Source: Microbacterium sp. Marseille-Q6965 (GTDB lineage: Bacteria; Actinomycetota; Actinomycetes; Actinomycetales; Microbacteriaceae). Taken from it: a DNA stretch of 64,000 nt. The translations under genes were made by a program, and so were the position numbers. Position 1 is the stretch's first letter. Every line of letters begins with the position of its first letter. The stretch is taken from contig NZ_CAMGZA010000003.1 in the NCBI RefSeq assembly GCF_946151065.1, forward strand, positions 124,001 to 188,000, given 5' to 3'. The notes beneath the pieces were generated by a model. It ran no database searches. It saw only the letters and a program-made list of their open reading frames with translations, and was not told the DNA's origin. Positions 17,517-25,697 of this stretch are shown here, one piece after another.

Positions 17517-18865
17517 CCCTCACCTCCGTCGGGCGTCTGAGTGGGCTCGTCGGTGGGCTCGGGGTTGGGGATCGTCGGCACGGAGGTGCTCGCGGACGGC
17601 GACGGTGTGGGCGTCGCCTCCTCGTCCTCGGCCGGCAGATCGGCCTCGAGGCGATCGACGATCTGCTCCGCGTGCTCCAGCGAGCGGGCGGTGATCGTGC
17701 GCTCCACCGCGGCGCGGTTGGCATCGGTCAGCTCGTCGAGCCGGATCCCGGTGTCCTCGTGCGGTTGCGCGAGCGAGATCGGCCCGAGATTGGCCTGGAT
17801 TCCCTGGTAGACGACCACGCTGTCCTCGTCGGCGCCGACGAAGTACCGGGTCTGCGTCCAGCTGTAGAAGGCGGCGAAACCGGCCGCCAGTGCGGCGACG
17901 AGCACGACGATCGCCACGATCGCGCCGATGCGCCGCCGTCGTGCGCGTCGGCGATCCTCCGCGATGAGCTCCTCGAGGTAGTCGACGTCGGGCTCGAAAT
18001 GGCTGGGTTCGTTGGCGGCCTGACTGCGCGGGTGCAGCCAGCCGGTGGGCAGGCCGGTGCGGGTGGCGGCGGGCAGGCTGACGCCCTGCGGGTTGGAGGC
18101 GGAGCCGACGACCGACGGCGCCGCGAGGAAGGTCGGGTGCTGACCGCCCACGTCCACGATCACGATCGTCACGTTGTCGGGTGCACCGCCGTCGAGCGTC
18201 TGCCGCAGCAGCGCGTCGGCGGTGCGCCCCGGTGCCTCGTCGCGGCGCAGCACCTTGGCGATGTGCTGCTCGTCCACCACGCCCGACAGACCGTCCGAGC
18301 ACAGCACCCACCGGTCGCCCGGGCGCGTCTGCATGATGAACGTGTCGATCTCGGGGTTGGCGTCCATGTCGCCGAGCACGCGCATCAGCACGGACCGACG
18401 GGGGTGGTAGCGCGCCTCCTCCGGGGTGATGCGGCCCGAGTCGACGAGGCGCTGCACGAACGTGTGGTCGGTGGTGATCTGCGTGAGCTCGCCATCGCGC
18501 CAGAGGTAGATGCGCGAGTCGCCGATGTGGGCGATGACGGCCCACTCGTCGACCATCGCGATCGCGCTCACCGTGGTGCCCAGGCCCGCCAGCTCGGGGC
18601 GACGGGTGACGAGCTGGATGAGGTCGCCGGCGGTGTCGGCGATCGTGTCGCGCAGCTCGGCCTCGGCCTCCTGAGGACTGTCGAAGGGACGGTCGAGCGC
18701 CTGCAGCCGGTTCACCGCCACGCTCGAGGCCACGTCGCCGCCCGCGTGCCCGCCCATGCCGTCGGCGACGACGAACAGGTTGGAGCCGGCATAGCCGGAG
18801 TCCTGGTTGTTCGTCCGCACCTTGCCCGTGTGGGAGATGGCGGCGCTGGAGCCCTCGAAGACCAT
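17513..18865 (-). CDS. pstP: PP2C-type Ser/Thr phosphatase
   Basis: Membrane-anchored metal-dependent phosphatase of 450 residues that reverses PknA/PknB phosphorylation. PPM motifs: an opening GKVRTNNQDS, DGMGGHAGGD with a metal Asp near 35, LCSDGLSG, and DNVTIVIVD. One TM lies at about 312-334 after the basic RRARRRR stretch, with an extracellular domain of about 115 residues ending in a Pro/Thr/Glu-rich tail. It overlaps rodA by 4 nt and follows fhaB by 9 bp. The start ATG is at 18865. Confidence 0.94.
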   Translation of the reverse strand: MVFEGSSAAISHTGKVRTNNQDSGYAGSNLFVVADGMGGHAGGDVASSVAVNRLQALDRPFDSPQEAEAELRDTIADTAGDLIQLVTRRPELAGLGTTVSAIAMVDEWAVIAHIGDSRIYLWRDGELTQITTDHTFVQRLVDSGRITPEEARYHPRRSVLMRVLGDMDANPEIDTFIMQTRPGDRWVLCSDGLSGVVDEQHIAKVLRRDEAPGRTADALLRQTLDGGAPDNVTIVIVDVGGQHPTFLAAPSVVGSASNPQGVSLPAATRTGLPTGWLHPRSQAANEPSHFEPDVDYLEELIAEDRRRARRRRIGAIVAIVVLVAALAAGFAAFYSWTQTRYFVGADEDSVVVYQGIQANLGPISLAQPHEDTGIRLDELTDANRAAVERTITARSLEHAEQIVDRLEADLPAEDEEATPTPSPSASTSVPTIPNPEPTDEPTQTPDGGEG

Positions 18866-18874
18866 GCGTTCGGG

Positions 18875-19399
18875 TTACTTCCGCAGCTCGAACGTCGTGG
18901 CGCCGACCTTGATGGGGGCGCCTGCCTGCACGGGGACGGGGGACGACGGCTGCACGCGCTCCCCGTCGTGCAGGGTGCCGTTGGTGGAGTCGAGATCCTG
19001 GATCATCCACTGATCGCCCCACAGCACGAGGCGGGCGTGATGGCTCGAGGTGTAATCGTCGCGGATGACGAGGCCGGCCTCCGAGGAGCGTCCGATCGTG
19101 AGGGGCTCGGTGCCGAGCGGGAGCTCGAGGCCCGCCTTGGGACCGGAGGTGATGACGATCCGGCTCACCGTCGACGTGGTCGCCGGACCGTGCGATCCCA
19201 CGCTGGGGCTGGGTGTGGGGGGAGTGGCGGGAGCCTTCGCCGCCGCCGGCCGGGGCGCGCTCGCCGCGGCCGACTCGGGCAGGCGCCGCACGCGGCCGCC
19301 GAACAGGTCGGCCCGCAGTGCGAAGACCACCGACAGCACGAACAGCCACATCAGCAGCAGGAAGCCGCCGCGCAGGATCAGCAGGGTCAGGTCGGTCAC
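18875..19399 (-). CDS. fhaB: FHA-domain membrane protein
   Basis: Phosphothreonine-binding protein of 174 residues. One N-terminal TM (about 6-27, LLILRGGFLLLMWLFVLSVV), an Ala/Pro-rich linker (about 42-75) and a C-terminal FHA domain from about 80. The FHA signature is seen as IGRSSEAGLVI, SSHHARL and DLDSTNGTLHDGERV. In mycobacteria the orthologue (FhaB/FipA) links kinase signalling to the divisome. It lies between fhaA and pstP with gaps of 4 and 9 bp. Confidence 0.93.
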   Translation of the reverse strand: MTDLTLLILRGGFLLLMWLFVLSVVFALRADLFGGRVRRLPESAAASAPRPAAAKAPATPPTPSPSVGSHGPATTSTVSRIVITSGPKAGLELPLGTEPLTIGRSSEAGLVIRDDYTSSHHARLVLWGDQWMIQDLDSTNGTLHDGERVQPSSPVPVQAGAPIKVGATTFELRK

Positions 19400-19403
19400 G
19401 TCT

Positions 19404-20126
19404 TCAGCTCTCCCGGGCGTCGAACAGGCGCGTGGCGCTCGTGCCGGGCGCTCGGCGCGGCGCCGACTGCGGCACGACCCGGAACACGATATCGGTGCGT
19501 CCGATCCGCACGACGGATCCGGAGTGAAGCGGGGCTTGCTTGGCGGGACGGCCGTCGACCTTCGATCCGTTCGTCGAGCCCAGATCGCGCATCATCGCGT
19601 TCTCGCCGTCCCACAGGATCTCGACGTGCTTGCGGCTCGTGCCGGTGTCGGCCACGGTGATGTCGGCGTCGCTGCCGCGACCGATCACCGTGCGCGAGCC
19701 GCGCAGCTGGTGCGTGCGTCCGGCGATCTCGACGACCGGCTGCCACGTCACGTCGCCCTCGGCCGATCGGGAGTCGAGCGCGATCGTGCCCGTGGCGACC
19801 TGCTCGTCGGCGCGGATCGAGATGCGCACGGCGCCGGCGAAGCTGTAGCCCTGCGAGGCCGCGTGCTTGCGCACCATCTCGTTGAGCTCGCTGTGCAGCG
19901 CCGAGCCGAGGCGCGCCATGCGCTCCTCGTCGGTGGGGTTGAGCCGCACCGTCAGCTCGTTCGGCACGAGAATGCGGTCGCGGCTGACCACCGCGGCCTT
20001 CGTGTCGAGCTCCCGCCGCAGCGCGGAGGCGATCTCGACGGGCTGAATGCCGCTGCGGAAGGTCTTGGCGAACGCGCCGTTGACGGCGCGTTCCAGACCT
20101 TTCTCGAAGCTGTCCAGCAGTCCCAT
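19404..20126 (-). CDS. fhaA: DUF3662 and FHA domain protein
   Basis: Cytosolic signalling adaptor of 240 residues, first gene of the operon. The N-terminal DUF3662 domain begins MGLLDSFEKGLERAVNGAFA and runs to about 130. The C-terminal FHA domain from about 155 has IGRGSDADITV, TSRKHVEI and DLGSTNGSKVDG. In relatives FhaA binds phospho-MviN/FhaB and tunes lipid II flipping. ATG 20126 is chosen over an upstream ATG at 20159 because GGAGGAG sits 5 nt before it and the family starts MGLLD. The usual middle linker is very short here. Confidence 0.93.
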   Translation of the reverse strand: MGLLDSFEKGLERAVNGAFAKTFRSGIQPVEIASALRRELDTKAAVVSRDRILVPNELTVRLNPTDEERMARLGSALHSELNEMVRKHAASQGYSFAGAVRISIRADEQVATGTIALDSRSAEGDVTWQPVVEIAGRTHQLRGSRTVIGRGSDADITVADTGTSRKHVEILWDGENAMMRDLGSTNGSKVDGRPAKQAPLHSGSVVRIGRTDIVFRVVPQSAPRRAPGTSATRLFDARES

Positions 20127-20265
20127 GTGGCTCCTCCGCGGGGCGTATCGGTTGGGCACATCGTAGCCAGGGCATCTGTGCGGCAGGTGGCGGGCCGCCG
20201 CGCGACACGCGCGCGCCGGCGGGCGGGGCGCACTGCCGGGTTCGTGCCGTCCCCGCCCGCCGTGA

Positions 20266-20298
20266 TATCCTCGCTTGGTTGAGTGCGGCGCAAGCCGC
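20266..20298 (+). promoter_or_regulatory. tRNA-Leu promoter -10 and GCAA-capped leader hairpin
   Basis: A TATCCT -10 (20266-20271) is followed by GCGGC-GCAA-GCCGC (20285-20298), a 5-bp stem with a GNRA loop ending 3 nt before the tRNA. It repeats the arrangement at the tRNA-Ile gene, including a preceding GGTTG. Confidence 0.45.
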
Positions 20299-20301
20299 CT
20301 C

Positions 20302-20385
20302 GCGCGAGTGGCGGAATAGGTAGACGCGCTGGCTTCAGGTGCCAGTGTCCTTACGGACGTGGGGGTTCAAGTCCCCCCTCGCGCA
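20302..20385 (+). tRNA. tRNA-Leu (CAG)
   Basis: Class II tRNA with a long variable arm. The acceptor GCGCGAG pairs with CTCGCGC (20378-20384). The anticodon stem CTGGC/GCCAG encloses TTCAGGT with CAG at 20336-20338. The variable arm TGTCC-TTAC-GGACG is followed by the T-arm GGGGGTTCAAGTCCCCC. CCA is not encoded. Confidence 0.97.
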
Positions 20386-20391
20386 CACAAC

Positions 20392-20430
20392 GAGGAAGGA
20401 CCCGGCCGAATGGTCGGGTCCTTCCTCATT
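20392..20430 (+). terminator. Terminator of tRNA-Leu
   Basis: Perfect 13-bp arms GAGGAAGGACCCG (20392-20404) and CGGGTCCTTCCTC (20415-20427), with a small inner loop and ATT after. Strong rho-independent hairpin. Confidence 0.9.
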
Positions 20431-20493
20431 TGCCGGTGTCTGCAGGAGGGCTTGCGGCCGCCCGCCGGCGTGGGGACTGCCCGGGGAGGGTGG

Positions 20494-20546
20494 GCACGTG
20501 TCCGCCGTTTGGGGGACACGTGCCGTACGATATCGAGGACGTCCTC
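20494..20546. repeat. Palindrome cluster upstream of the cold-shock gene
   Basis: Perfect 10-bp arms GCACGTGTCC (20494-20503) and GGACACGTGC (20514-20523), then palindromes CGATATCG (20528-20535) and GAGGACGTCCTC (20535-20546). There is no coding sequence from 20431 to 20700. They may be operator sites or leader RNA structure. Confidence 0.55.
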
Positions 20547-20559
20547 TCTCGGTCGTCCG

Positions 20560-20604
20560 GCCCTCACTGTTTCCCCCCAACGGTGAGGGCTGTTTCCTTT
20601 CTTT
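20560..20604 (+). terminator. Hairpin with T-rich tail in the csp upstream region
   Basis: GCCCTCAC (20560-20567) pairs with GTGAGGGC (20583-20590), followed by TGTTTCCTTTCTTT. It is 97 bp before the csp start and no gene ends just upstream, so it may be an attenuator in the csp leader or a second tRNA-Leu terminator. Confidence 0.5.
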
Positions 20605-20700
20605 ACGCCGTTCCCCTATCGCTCACAGCCGCGACCGGCTAGCGTGGGCCTTGGTCGTCGACAACACTGCGGCGGCCGAATTTCTATAGAACGGCAGTAA

Positions 20701-20907
20701 ATGAGCACGCAGGGCACCGTCAAGTGGTTCAACTCGGAGAAGGGCTTCGGCTTCATTTCTCCTGACGAGGGCGGCTCCGACGTCTTCGCGCACTACACCG
20801 CAATCGAGGCCTCGGGCTACCGCTCGCTGGAAGAGAACCAGCGCGTCGAGTTCGAGATCGCTCAGGGCCCCAAGGGTCTTCAGGCGGAGAACATCCGGCC
20901 GCTGTAG
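20701..20907 (+). CDS. cspA: Cold-shock domain protein
   Basis: Single-stranded nucleic-acid chaperone of 68 residues that melts RNA secondary structure. It has the full cold-shock domain with RNP1 KGFGFI and RNP2 DVFAHYTAI, plus the usual TQGTVKWFN start. There is no good Shine-Dalgarno, only a weak GGCAG 5 nt before the ATG. The gene is monocistronic, bounded by palindromes upstream and a strong terminator downstream. Regulation through its structured leader is likely by analogy with other csp genes, but is not shown. Confidence 0.94.
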   Translation: MSTQGTVKWFNSEKGFGFISPDEGGSDVFAHYTAIEASGYRSLEENQRVEFEIAQGPKGLQAENIRPL

Positions 20908-20920
20908 TCCGGATCAGACA

Positions 20921-20958
20921 CGAAGGGCCCCATCCGTTTCGACGGGTGGGGCCCTTCG
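20921..20958. terminator. Terminator of the cold-shock gene
   Basis: Arms CGAAGGGCCCCA (20921-20932) and TGGGGCCCTTCG (20947-20958) form a 12-bp stem with a few more inner pairs. It also serves the convergent lyase gene that ends at 20983. Confidence 0.9.
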
Positions 20959-20982
20959 CCTTCCTCCGATGGAGGAAATGCG

Positions 20983-22164
20983 TCAGCGGGACCGCAGCGC
21001 CTCGCCCATCGCGGTGATCGCCTGCGTCAGAAGCGGTCGAGGCATGGCGAAGTTGAAGCGCACGGCCGTTTCCGCGCCGTCTCCGCACATCGCCCCGTCG
21101 GTCGTGACGACGCCGGCGCGCTCCGCGAAGAACTCGGCGGGCGATCCCTCGATCCCCAGCGCGGCGCACTCCAGCCACGCCAGGTAGGTGCCCTGCGGCG
21201 GGGTGTAGACCACGCCGGGAAGGTGCTCGGCCACAAGGTCGGCGAGCAGCCGCCGGTTGCCGTCGAGGTACGACACCACCCCGTCGAGCCACTGAGCGCC
21301 CGCCGTGTAGGCGGCGGTGTTGGCGACCACGCCGAGGTTGGCGGCGCCGTGACCGAACGCGCGGCCGTGCTCCTGCCAGTACGCACGGTCGGCGTCGTTG
21401 GACAGGATCAGCTGCGCGCACTTGAGGCCGGGCAAATTCCAGGCCTTCGAGGCGGAGGTCGCCGTGATGGTGTGGCCGGCCGTGACCTCGTTGACCGAGG
21501 CGTACGGCACGTGGGGCGCGTCGTAGACCAGCGGCGCGTGGATCTCGTCCGAGAACACCCGCGCTCCGTGCCGCGCGACGACCTCGCCGATGGCCGCCAT
21601 CTCGTCGCGGCGCAGCACGCGCCCGATGGGGTTGTGCGGGTTGCACAGCACGAGGAGCCCGCCGCCGTCCGCGAAGGCGGCGTCGAGCGCGTCGAGGTCG
21701 TACTCCCATCCGGTGGCCGTGCGGAGCATGGGCACCTGGATGATCCGCCTCCCGTGCGCGAGCGGCACCGTGAGGAACGGCATGTACGCGGGTGTCGGCA
21801 GGACGATCGCCGATCCGGGGGCGCTGAAGTGGTCGATGGCCAGCTCGAGGGCGGCGATGACGTCGGGCATCGGCTTGACATCTGCGGGATCGACGGCCCA
21901 GCCATAGCGGGCGGCCGACCACTGCGCGAAGGCCTCGCTCATGGCCCCCGCTATAGCCGGCGGCAGATATCCGAACGCCCCCACGTCGACGGCGGTGTGC
22001 AGCGCCTGGGTGATCGCGGGCGCGATTCCGAAGTCCATCTCGGCCACGAAGGCGGGAATCTTGTCGGGGAAATACGTCCACTTCAGGCTGCCTACTGCCC
22101 TCAGCTCCTCCGGAGTGATCGCATCGAAGGCCGCCGTGGTGTCGTCTGTCATGGTGATGCTCAT
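20983..22164 (-). CDS. PatB/MalY-type C-S beta-lyase
   Basis: Fold-type I PLP enzyme of 393 residues, of the cystathionine beta-lyase PatB/MalY group. It cleaves C-S bonds of cystathionine or S-substituted cysteines to pyruvate, ammonia and a thiol. Key residues: AEMDFGIAP near 41-49, NPHNPIGR at 175-182, PLP ring Asp206 in SDEIH, and the Schiff-base Lys240 in SASKAWNLPGLK. ATG 22164 overlaps the regulator stop (ATGA), so the two are one transcript. No methionine-biosynthesis gene is adjacent. The neighbouring peptide transporter suggests a catabolic role on an imported S-conjugate; that is inference. Confidence 0.88.
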   Translation of the reverse strand: MSITMTDDTTAAFDAITPEELRAVGSLKWTYFPDKIPAFVAEMDFGIAPAITQALHTAVDVGAFGYLPPAIAGAMSEAFAQWSAARYGWAVDPADVKPMPDVIAALELAIDHFSAPGSAIVLPTPAYMPFLTVPLAHGRRIIQVPMLRTATGWEYDLDALDAAFADGGGLLVLCNPHNPIGRVLRRDEMAAIGEVVARHGARVFSDEIHAPLVYDAPHVPYASVNEVTAGHTITATSASKAWNLPGLKCAQLILSNDADRAYWQEHGRAFGHGAANLGVVANTAAYTAGAQWLDGVVSYLDGNRRLLADLVAEHLPGVVYTPPQGTYLAWLECAALGIEGSPAEFFAERAGVVTTDGAMCGDGAETAVRFNFAMPRPLLTQAITAMGEALRSR

Positions 22165-22934
22165 CGTGACGCTCGCTTTCGCTTAGGGGAGGAGTCGGTA
22201 TCGACCGGCGCCTCTTCGTCCTCGAGTTCGTTCAGGTAGTTGTAGATCGTGAAGCGCGTGACGCCGAGTGAGGCGGCGATCATCTCGACAGCGTCGCGAA
22301 GCATGAACATGCCGCGCTCCCTCAGCGCTCGCACGACAGCGATCTTGTGCTCCTTGCGCATGAGGTCGACGGGGACGTTCTGCTCCGCGATGGCCTGGTG
22401 GATGAGGTGCGACGCCAGCTCGTCCACGTCGCGGGGGAAGACCTCCTCCGGCACCGCCACAGCCGCAGACGGCAGGGCATCCGCAAGCGCCTCCGCCACG
22501 CCGTCCGCGACCGCGGCACCCATGTCGGCGGCGATTCTGCCCAGCGACTGCCACACGGAGACATCCGAGTTGAGGCACAGGGCCGCAACCGGCGTGCCGG
22601 TGCTGTCACGCAAGATCATCGTGGTCGATCGCAGGCAGCGCCCGTCGGGCAGACGCGTCGAGTAGCCCACCGCGTGCGCGAAGTCGCCCGCGGCGACCTT
22701 CTGGAGCAGGAGATCGGTAGCGGGATCGCCGACCCGGCGCCCTGTGACATCACCGTGGACCGCGACGATCGAGTTCGGGAGCCTTGCGAGGTCGTGCAGC
22801 ACGACCTCGATCGACGATGGCAGGGACTGACCGAGAGGCTGCACGAGATCCGAGAACACGCGGATCAGACGTTCTCGCTCGTCCTGCAGCGACCGGTTCA
22901 CGTCCGCGCCGGGGCGCGTCGCAGTGTCGGTCAT
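22161..22934 (-). CDS. YheO/DauR-like PAS-HTH transcriptional regulator
   Basis: Regulator of 257 residues. The N-terminal YheO-like PAS domain (about 20-135, LGQSLPSSIEVVLHDL and the closing ALCLNSDVS) is expected to bind a small ligand. The C-terminal helix-turn-helix of the DauR type is at about 195-238 (VRALRERGMFMLRDAVEMIAASLGVTRFTIYNYL). Members such as DauR repress amino-acid utilisation genes and release DNA on binding inducer. A GGAGGAGG ribosome site precedes the ATG. It faces the ABC-transporter operon across a 168-bp spacer with three evenly spaced TCAAC boxes, and is co-transcribed with the lyase. Confidence 0.87.
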   Translation of the reverse strand: MTDTATRPGADVNRSLQDERERLIRVFSDLVQPLGQSLPSSIEVVLHDLARLPNSIVAVHGDVTGRRVGDPATDLLLQKVAAGDFAHAVGYSTRLPDGRCLRSTTMILRDSTGTPVAALCLNSDVSVWQSLGRIAADMGAAVADGVAEALADALPSAAVAVPEEVFPRDVDELASHLIHQAIAEQNVPVDLMRKEHKIAVVRALRERGMFMLRDAVEMIAASLGVTRFTIYNYLNELEDEEAPVDTDSSPKRKRASR

Positions 22935-22988
22935 GGGTCCTCCTCCGGTCGGTGAGGCCAGCTTGACGCAGGCCGTGTTTCCGTCGTG

Positions 22989-23033
22989 TCAACTCAGTGT
23001 TGCATCTTTCAACCACGTATTGCAGCGCTCAAC
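22989..23033. promoter_or_regulatory. Three TCAAC boxes at exact 20-bp spacing (candidate operator)
   Basis: TCAAC occurs at 22989-22993, 23009-23013 and 23029-23033. The last two are preceded by TTGCA at 23000-23004 and 23020-23024, giving the repeat TTGCA-N4-TCAAC. Spacing of about two helical turns places all boxes on one DNA face. Likely binding sites for the adjacent DauR-like regulator. Confidence 0.55.
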
Positions 23034-23049
23034 GGCGCGTGGCTAGTGT
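23020..23049 (+). promoter_or_regulatory. Candidate promoter of the ABC-transporter operon
   Basis: -35 TTGCAG (23020-23025) and -10 TAGTGT (23044-23049) with an 18-bp spacer. The -35 overlaps the third TCAAC box, so bound regulator would block polymerase. Confidence 0.4.
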
Positions 23050-23102
23050 CACCGCCAAGTAGAACGCCCCTGCATGAACTTCTCCATCTCTCGGAGGTCC
23101 CC

Positions 23103-24740
23103 ATGGCACCACGTCGTTTCACCGCTCCCGCGCTTGCACTCGCGTCGCTGATCGTCCTGGCGGGTTGCGCCGCCGCGACCGGCGACGAGAACGGAGGGGG
23201 CGCGACGTCCGGCGATCAGCCGACGTCCGGCGGAGACGCCGTCTTCGCCGTCGACAGCAACTTCTTCGGATTCGACCCGAACGTGACGCCCGCCGCACAG
23301 GATGCGCGCGTGCTGCGGCAGATGTTCGACTCGCTCCTCTATCTCGATGAGTCGGGCCAGCTGCAGCCCTGGCTCGCGACCGAGTGGTCCGTGAGCGAGG
23401 ACGGCCTGAGCTACGAGTTCACGCTTCGTGACGACGTCACGTTCTGGGACGACACCCCGTGGAACGCCGAGGCGCTGTGCTTCAACCTGGATCGCATCGT
23501 CGATCCCGCCGCGGGATCGATCTACGCGATCGGGCTGGTCGGGCCGTACGAGTCGTGCGAGGTCACCGGCGAGTTCTCGGCCACCGTACGGCTCTCCGCA
23601 CCGTTCACGGCGTTCCTGAACAACCTGACGTCGCCATTCCTCGGGATGAACTCACCGACGGCCGCGGCCGCTGCCGACCCGGCTGACTACCTCATCAACC
23701 CGGTCGGCTCGGGCCCCTTCACGTTCGAGTCCTACACGCCCCAGGACCGTGTCGTTCTGACACGGAACGACGACTATGCATGGGCACCCGGCAACGCGGA
23801 GCACGACGGACCGGCGTATCTCGACACCCTCACCTTCCAGATCATCGCTGACGCCACCGTCCGCATCGGTTCGGTGCGCTCGGGGCAGGTGCAGGGCATC
23901 GGGAACGTGCCGGAGACCGAGGTCGCCGCGATCGAGGGCGACGCGTCGATGCAGTTCATCGCTCAACAGCAGTCCGGCGCCCCCTATCAGCTGCATCTCA
24001 ACGCGGATCGGGTCTTCGCCGATCCTCTCGTCCGTGAGGCGGCTCGCGCGGCACTCGACATCGACTCCGCGGTGGAGTCGCTCTATCTGGGCACGTACGA
24101 GCGTGCGTGGGGCCCGCTCTCGCCGACGACGATCGGCTACGACGACTCGGTCGAGGGGTCCTTCGAGTTCGACCCGGAGCTCGCGGGTGAGCTGCTCGAG
24201 GAGGCGGGTTGGGAGCTCGGCCCCGACGGGGTCCGCGCGAAGGACGGTCAGCCGCTCACGCTCGAGTACGTGGAGTACACGCCCAACCGCGAGAAGCGTC
24301 AGGATCTCGCGACGCTCTTCGAGGCGAACCTCGAGGCGGTCGGGTTCGACGTGAACGTCGAGTTCCTCGCGACGGCGGAGGGACAGACGGCCGTTCAGTC
24401 CGGGGAGTACGACATCGCGGGGCTCTCGCTCGTTGCCGTCGACCCGAACGTGCTCTACCAGATGTACGACCCGCGGTTCATCCCGGTCCCCGGACAGACG
24501 GGCTTCAACATGAGTCACACGGATGTTCCCGAGGTCACCGAACTCGCCGCGCGCAGTCAGTCCGCCACCGGCGATGAGCGCATGGGAATCGTCGAGCAGC
24601 TGCAGGCGGATGTCGTGGAGAACGCGCGCTCCGTGGCCGTGTATGTCCCCACGTACACGCTGGCGCTGAACGGGCTCGAGGGGTTGCGGTTCGACCCCGA
24701 GGGATACCCGATCTTCTTCGACGCCTACCTGGCTCAGTGA
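23103..24740 (+). CDS. Peptide-type ABC transporter substrate-binding lipoprotein
   Basis: Extracellular solute receptor of 545 residues, SBP family 5 (DppA/OppA type). Signal peptide with lipobox LAGC, Cys22 lipidated, then a Gly-rich linker. The family-5 signature region is seen at DARVLRQMFDSLLYLDESGQLQ and YEFTLRDDVTFWDDTPWNAEAL. ATG 23103 is chosen because GGAGG lies 6 nt upstream and it gives a proper signal peptide; a longer frame from 22986 would run through the operator region. First gene of an eight-gene plus-strand operon. Ligand unknown: peptide, or another amide-containing compound. Confidence 0.93.
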   Translation: MAPRRFTAPALALASLIVLAGCAAATGDENGGGATSGDQPTSGGDAVFAVDSNFFGFDPNVTPAAQDARVLRQMFDSLLYLDESGQLQPWLATEWSVSEDGLSYEFTLRDDVTFWDDTPWNAEALCFNLDRIVDPAAGSIYAIGLVGPYESCEVTGEFSATVRLSAPFTAFLNNLTSPFLGMNSPTAAAAADPADYLINPVGSGPFTFESYTPQDRVVLTRNDDYAWAPGNAEHDGPAYLDTLTFQIIADATVRIGSVRSGQVQGIGNVPETEVAAIEGDASMQFIAQQQSGAPYQLHLNADRVFADPLVREAARAALDIDSAVESLYLGTYERAWGPLSPTTIGYDDSVEGSFEFDPELAGELLEEAGWELGPDGVRAKDGQPLTLEYVEYTPNREKRQDLATLFEANLEAVGFDVNVEFLATAEGQTAVQSGEYDIAGLSLVAVDPNVLYQMYDPRFIPVPGQTGFNMSHTDVPEVTELAARSQSATGDERMGIVEQLQADVVENARSVAVYVPTYTLALNGLEGLRFDPEGYPIFFDAYLAQ

Positions 24741-24752
24741 TCGGAGGCTGCC

Positions 24753-25688
24753 GTGCCCTCTGTTCTGCTGTCACGGATCGGTGCCGCGATCCCGACGCTG
24801 CTCGGCGTCATGGTGATCATCTTCATCACCCTCCGCCTGCTGCCCGGTGACCCGATCGCCGTGATCCTCGGCGGCGCGGACGCGACGCCCGAGACGATCG
24901 CGAACCTGCGTCAGCAGTTCGGCCTGGACCGGCCGCTGCTGGAGCAGTTCCTGATGTTCTTCACCGACGCCCTCACGCTCGACTTCGGGACGTCCTACGC
25001 CACTCGGCAGCCGGTGTCCGCGACGATCGCGCAGCAGCTTCCTCACACGCTGCAGCTGGCGCTCTCGGCCGCGGCGGTGTCGGCGATCGTCGGGATCCTG
25101 CTGGGCGTGCTCGCCGCGATCCGCCGCGGCGGGGCGGCCGACGCGCTGATCCGCGTGCTCAGTCTGATCAACACCTCGATGCCGTCCTTCTGGCTCGGCC
25201 TGCTCCTCATCATGGTGTTCGCCTTCGGGCTCGGGTGGTTCCCCGCAACCGGCTCCGGCACGCTCGGGCAGCTCGTGCTGCCCGCGATCACGCTCGGTCT
25301 GTCGGCGGCGGGAACCGTCACGCGCGTGGTGCGCAACAGCGTCATCGAGGTGCTCGGCGAGAACTATGTCACCGCGCTCTACGCCAAGGGCCTGCGGCGG
25401 CGGGTGGTCGTCGGCACCCACGTGCTGCGCAACGCGGTCATCCCCACGGTGACCGTCGTGGGTCTTCAGCTCGGCGCGCTGCTGGCCGGCGCGGTGATCG
25501 TCGAGACGGTCTTCTCCCGCCAGGGGATCGGCCAGAGCCTCGTCCAGGCGATCAATGGCCAGGACTACCCGATGGTGCAGGGGATCGTGCTCGTCATCGC
25601 CTGCCTCTACGTGATCATCAACCTCATCGTCGACATCTCGTACGCGTACATCGATCCGCGCGTGCGTGCCGTCGTCGGGAAAGCGTAA
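24753..25688 (+). CDS. ABC transporter permease, DppB type
   Basis: Inner-membrane permease of 311 residues with six TMs. Start LLSRIGAAIPTLLGVMVIIF is the classic DppB N-terminal helix. The first large loop has LPGDP, and the coupling EAA-like motif is seen in ENYVTALYAKGLRRRVVVGTHVLRNAVIP. It pairs with the DppC-type permease encoded after the amidohydrolase. GTG start with GGAGG 7 nt upstream; 12 bp after the binding-protein gene. Translocates the ligand captured by the lipoprotein. Confidence 0.94.
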   Translation: MPSVLLSRIGAAIPTLLGVMVIIFITLRLLPGDPIAVILGGADATPETIANLRQQFGLDRPLLEQFLMFFTDALTLDFGTSYATRQPVSATIAQQLPHTLQLALSAAAVSAIVGILLGVLAAIRRGGAADALIRVLSLINTSMPSFWLGLLLIMVFAFGLGWFPATGSGTLGQLVLPAITLGLSAAGTVTRVVRNSVIEVLGENYVTALYAKGLRRRVVVGTHVLRNAVIPTVTVVGLQLGALLAGAVIVETVFSRQGIGQSLVQAINGQDYPMVQGIVLVIACLYVIINLIVDISYAYIDPRVRAVVGKA

Positions 25689-25697
25689 GGAGCCCGA

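Noticed and set aside
20560-20604. Riboswitch in the csp leader
   Set aside because: No known aptamer pattern is recognised, only a simple hairpin with a T-rich tail.
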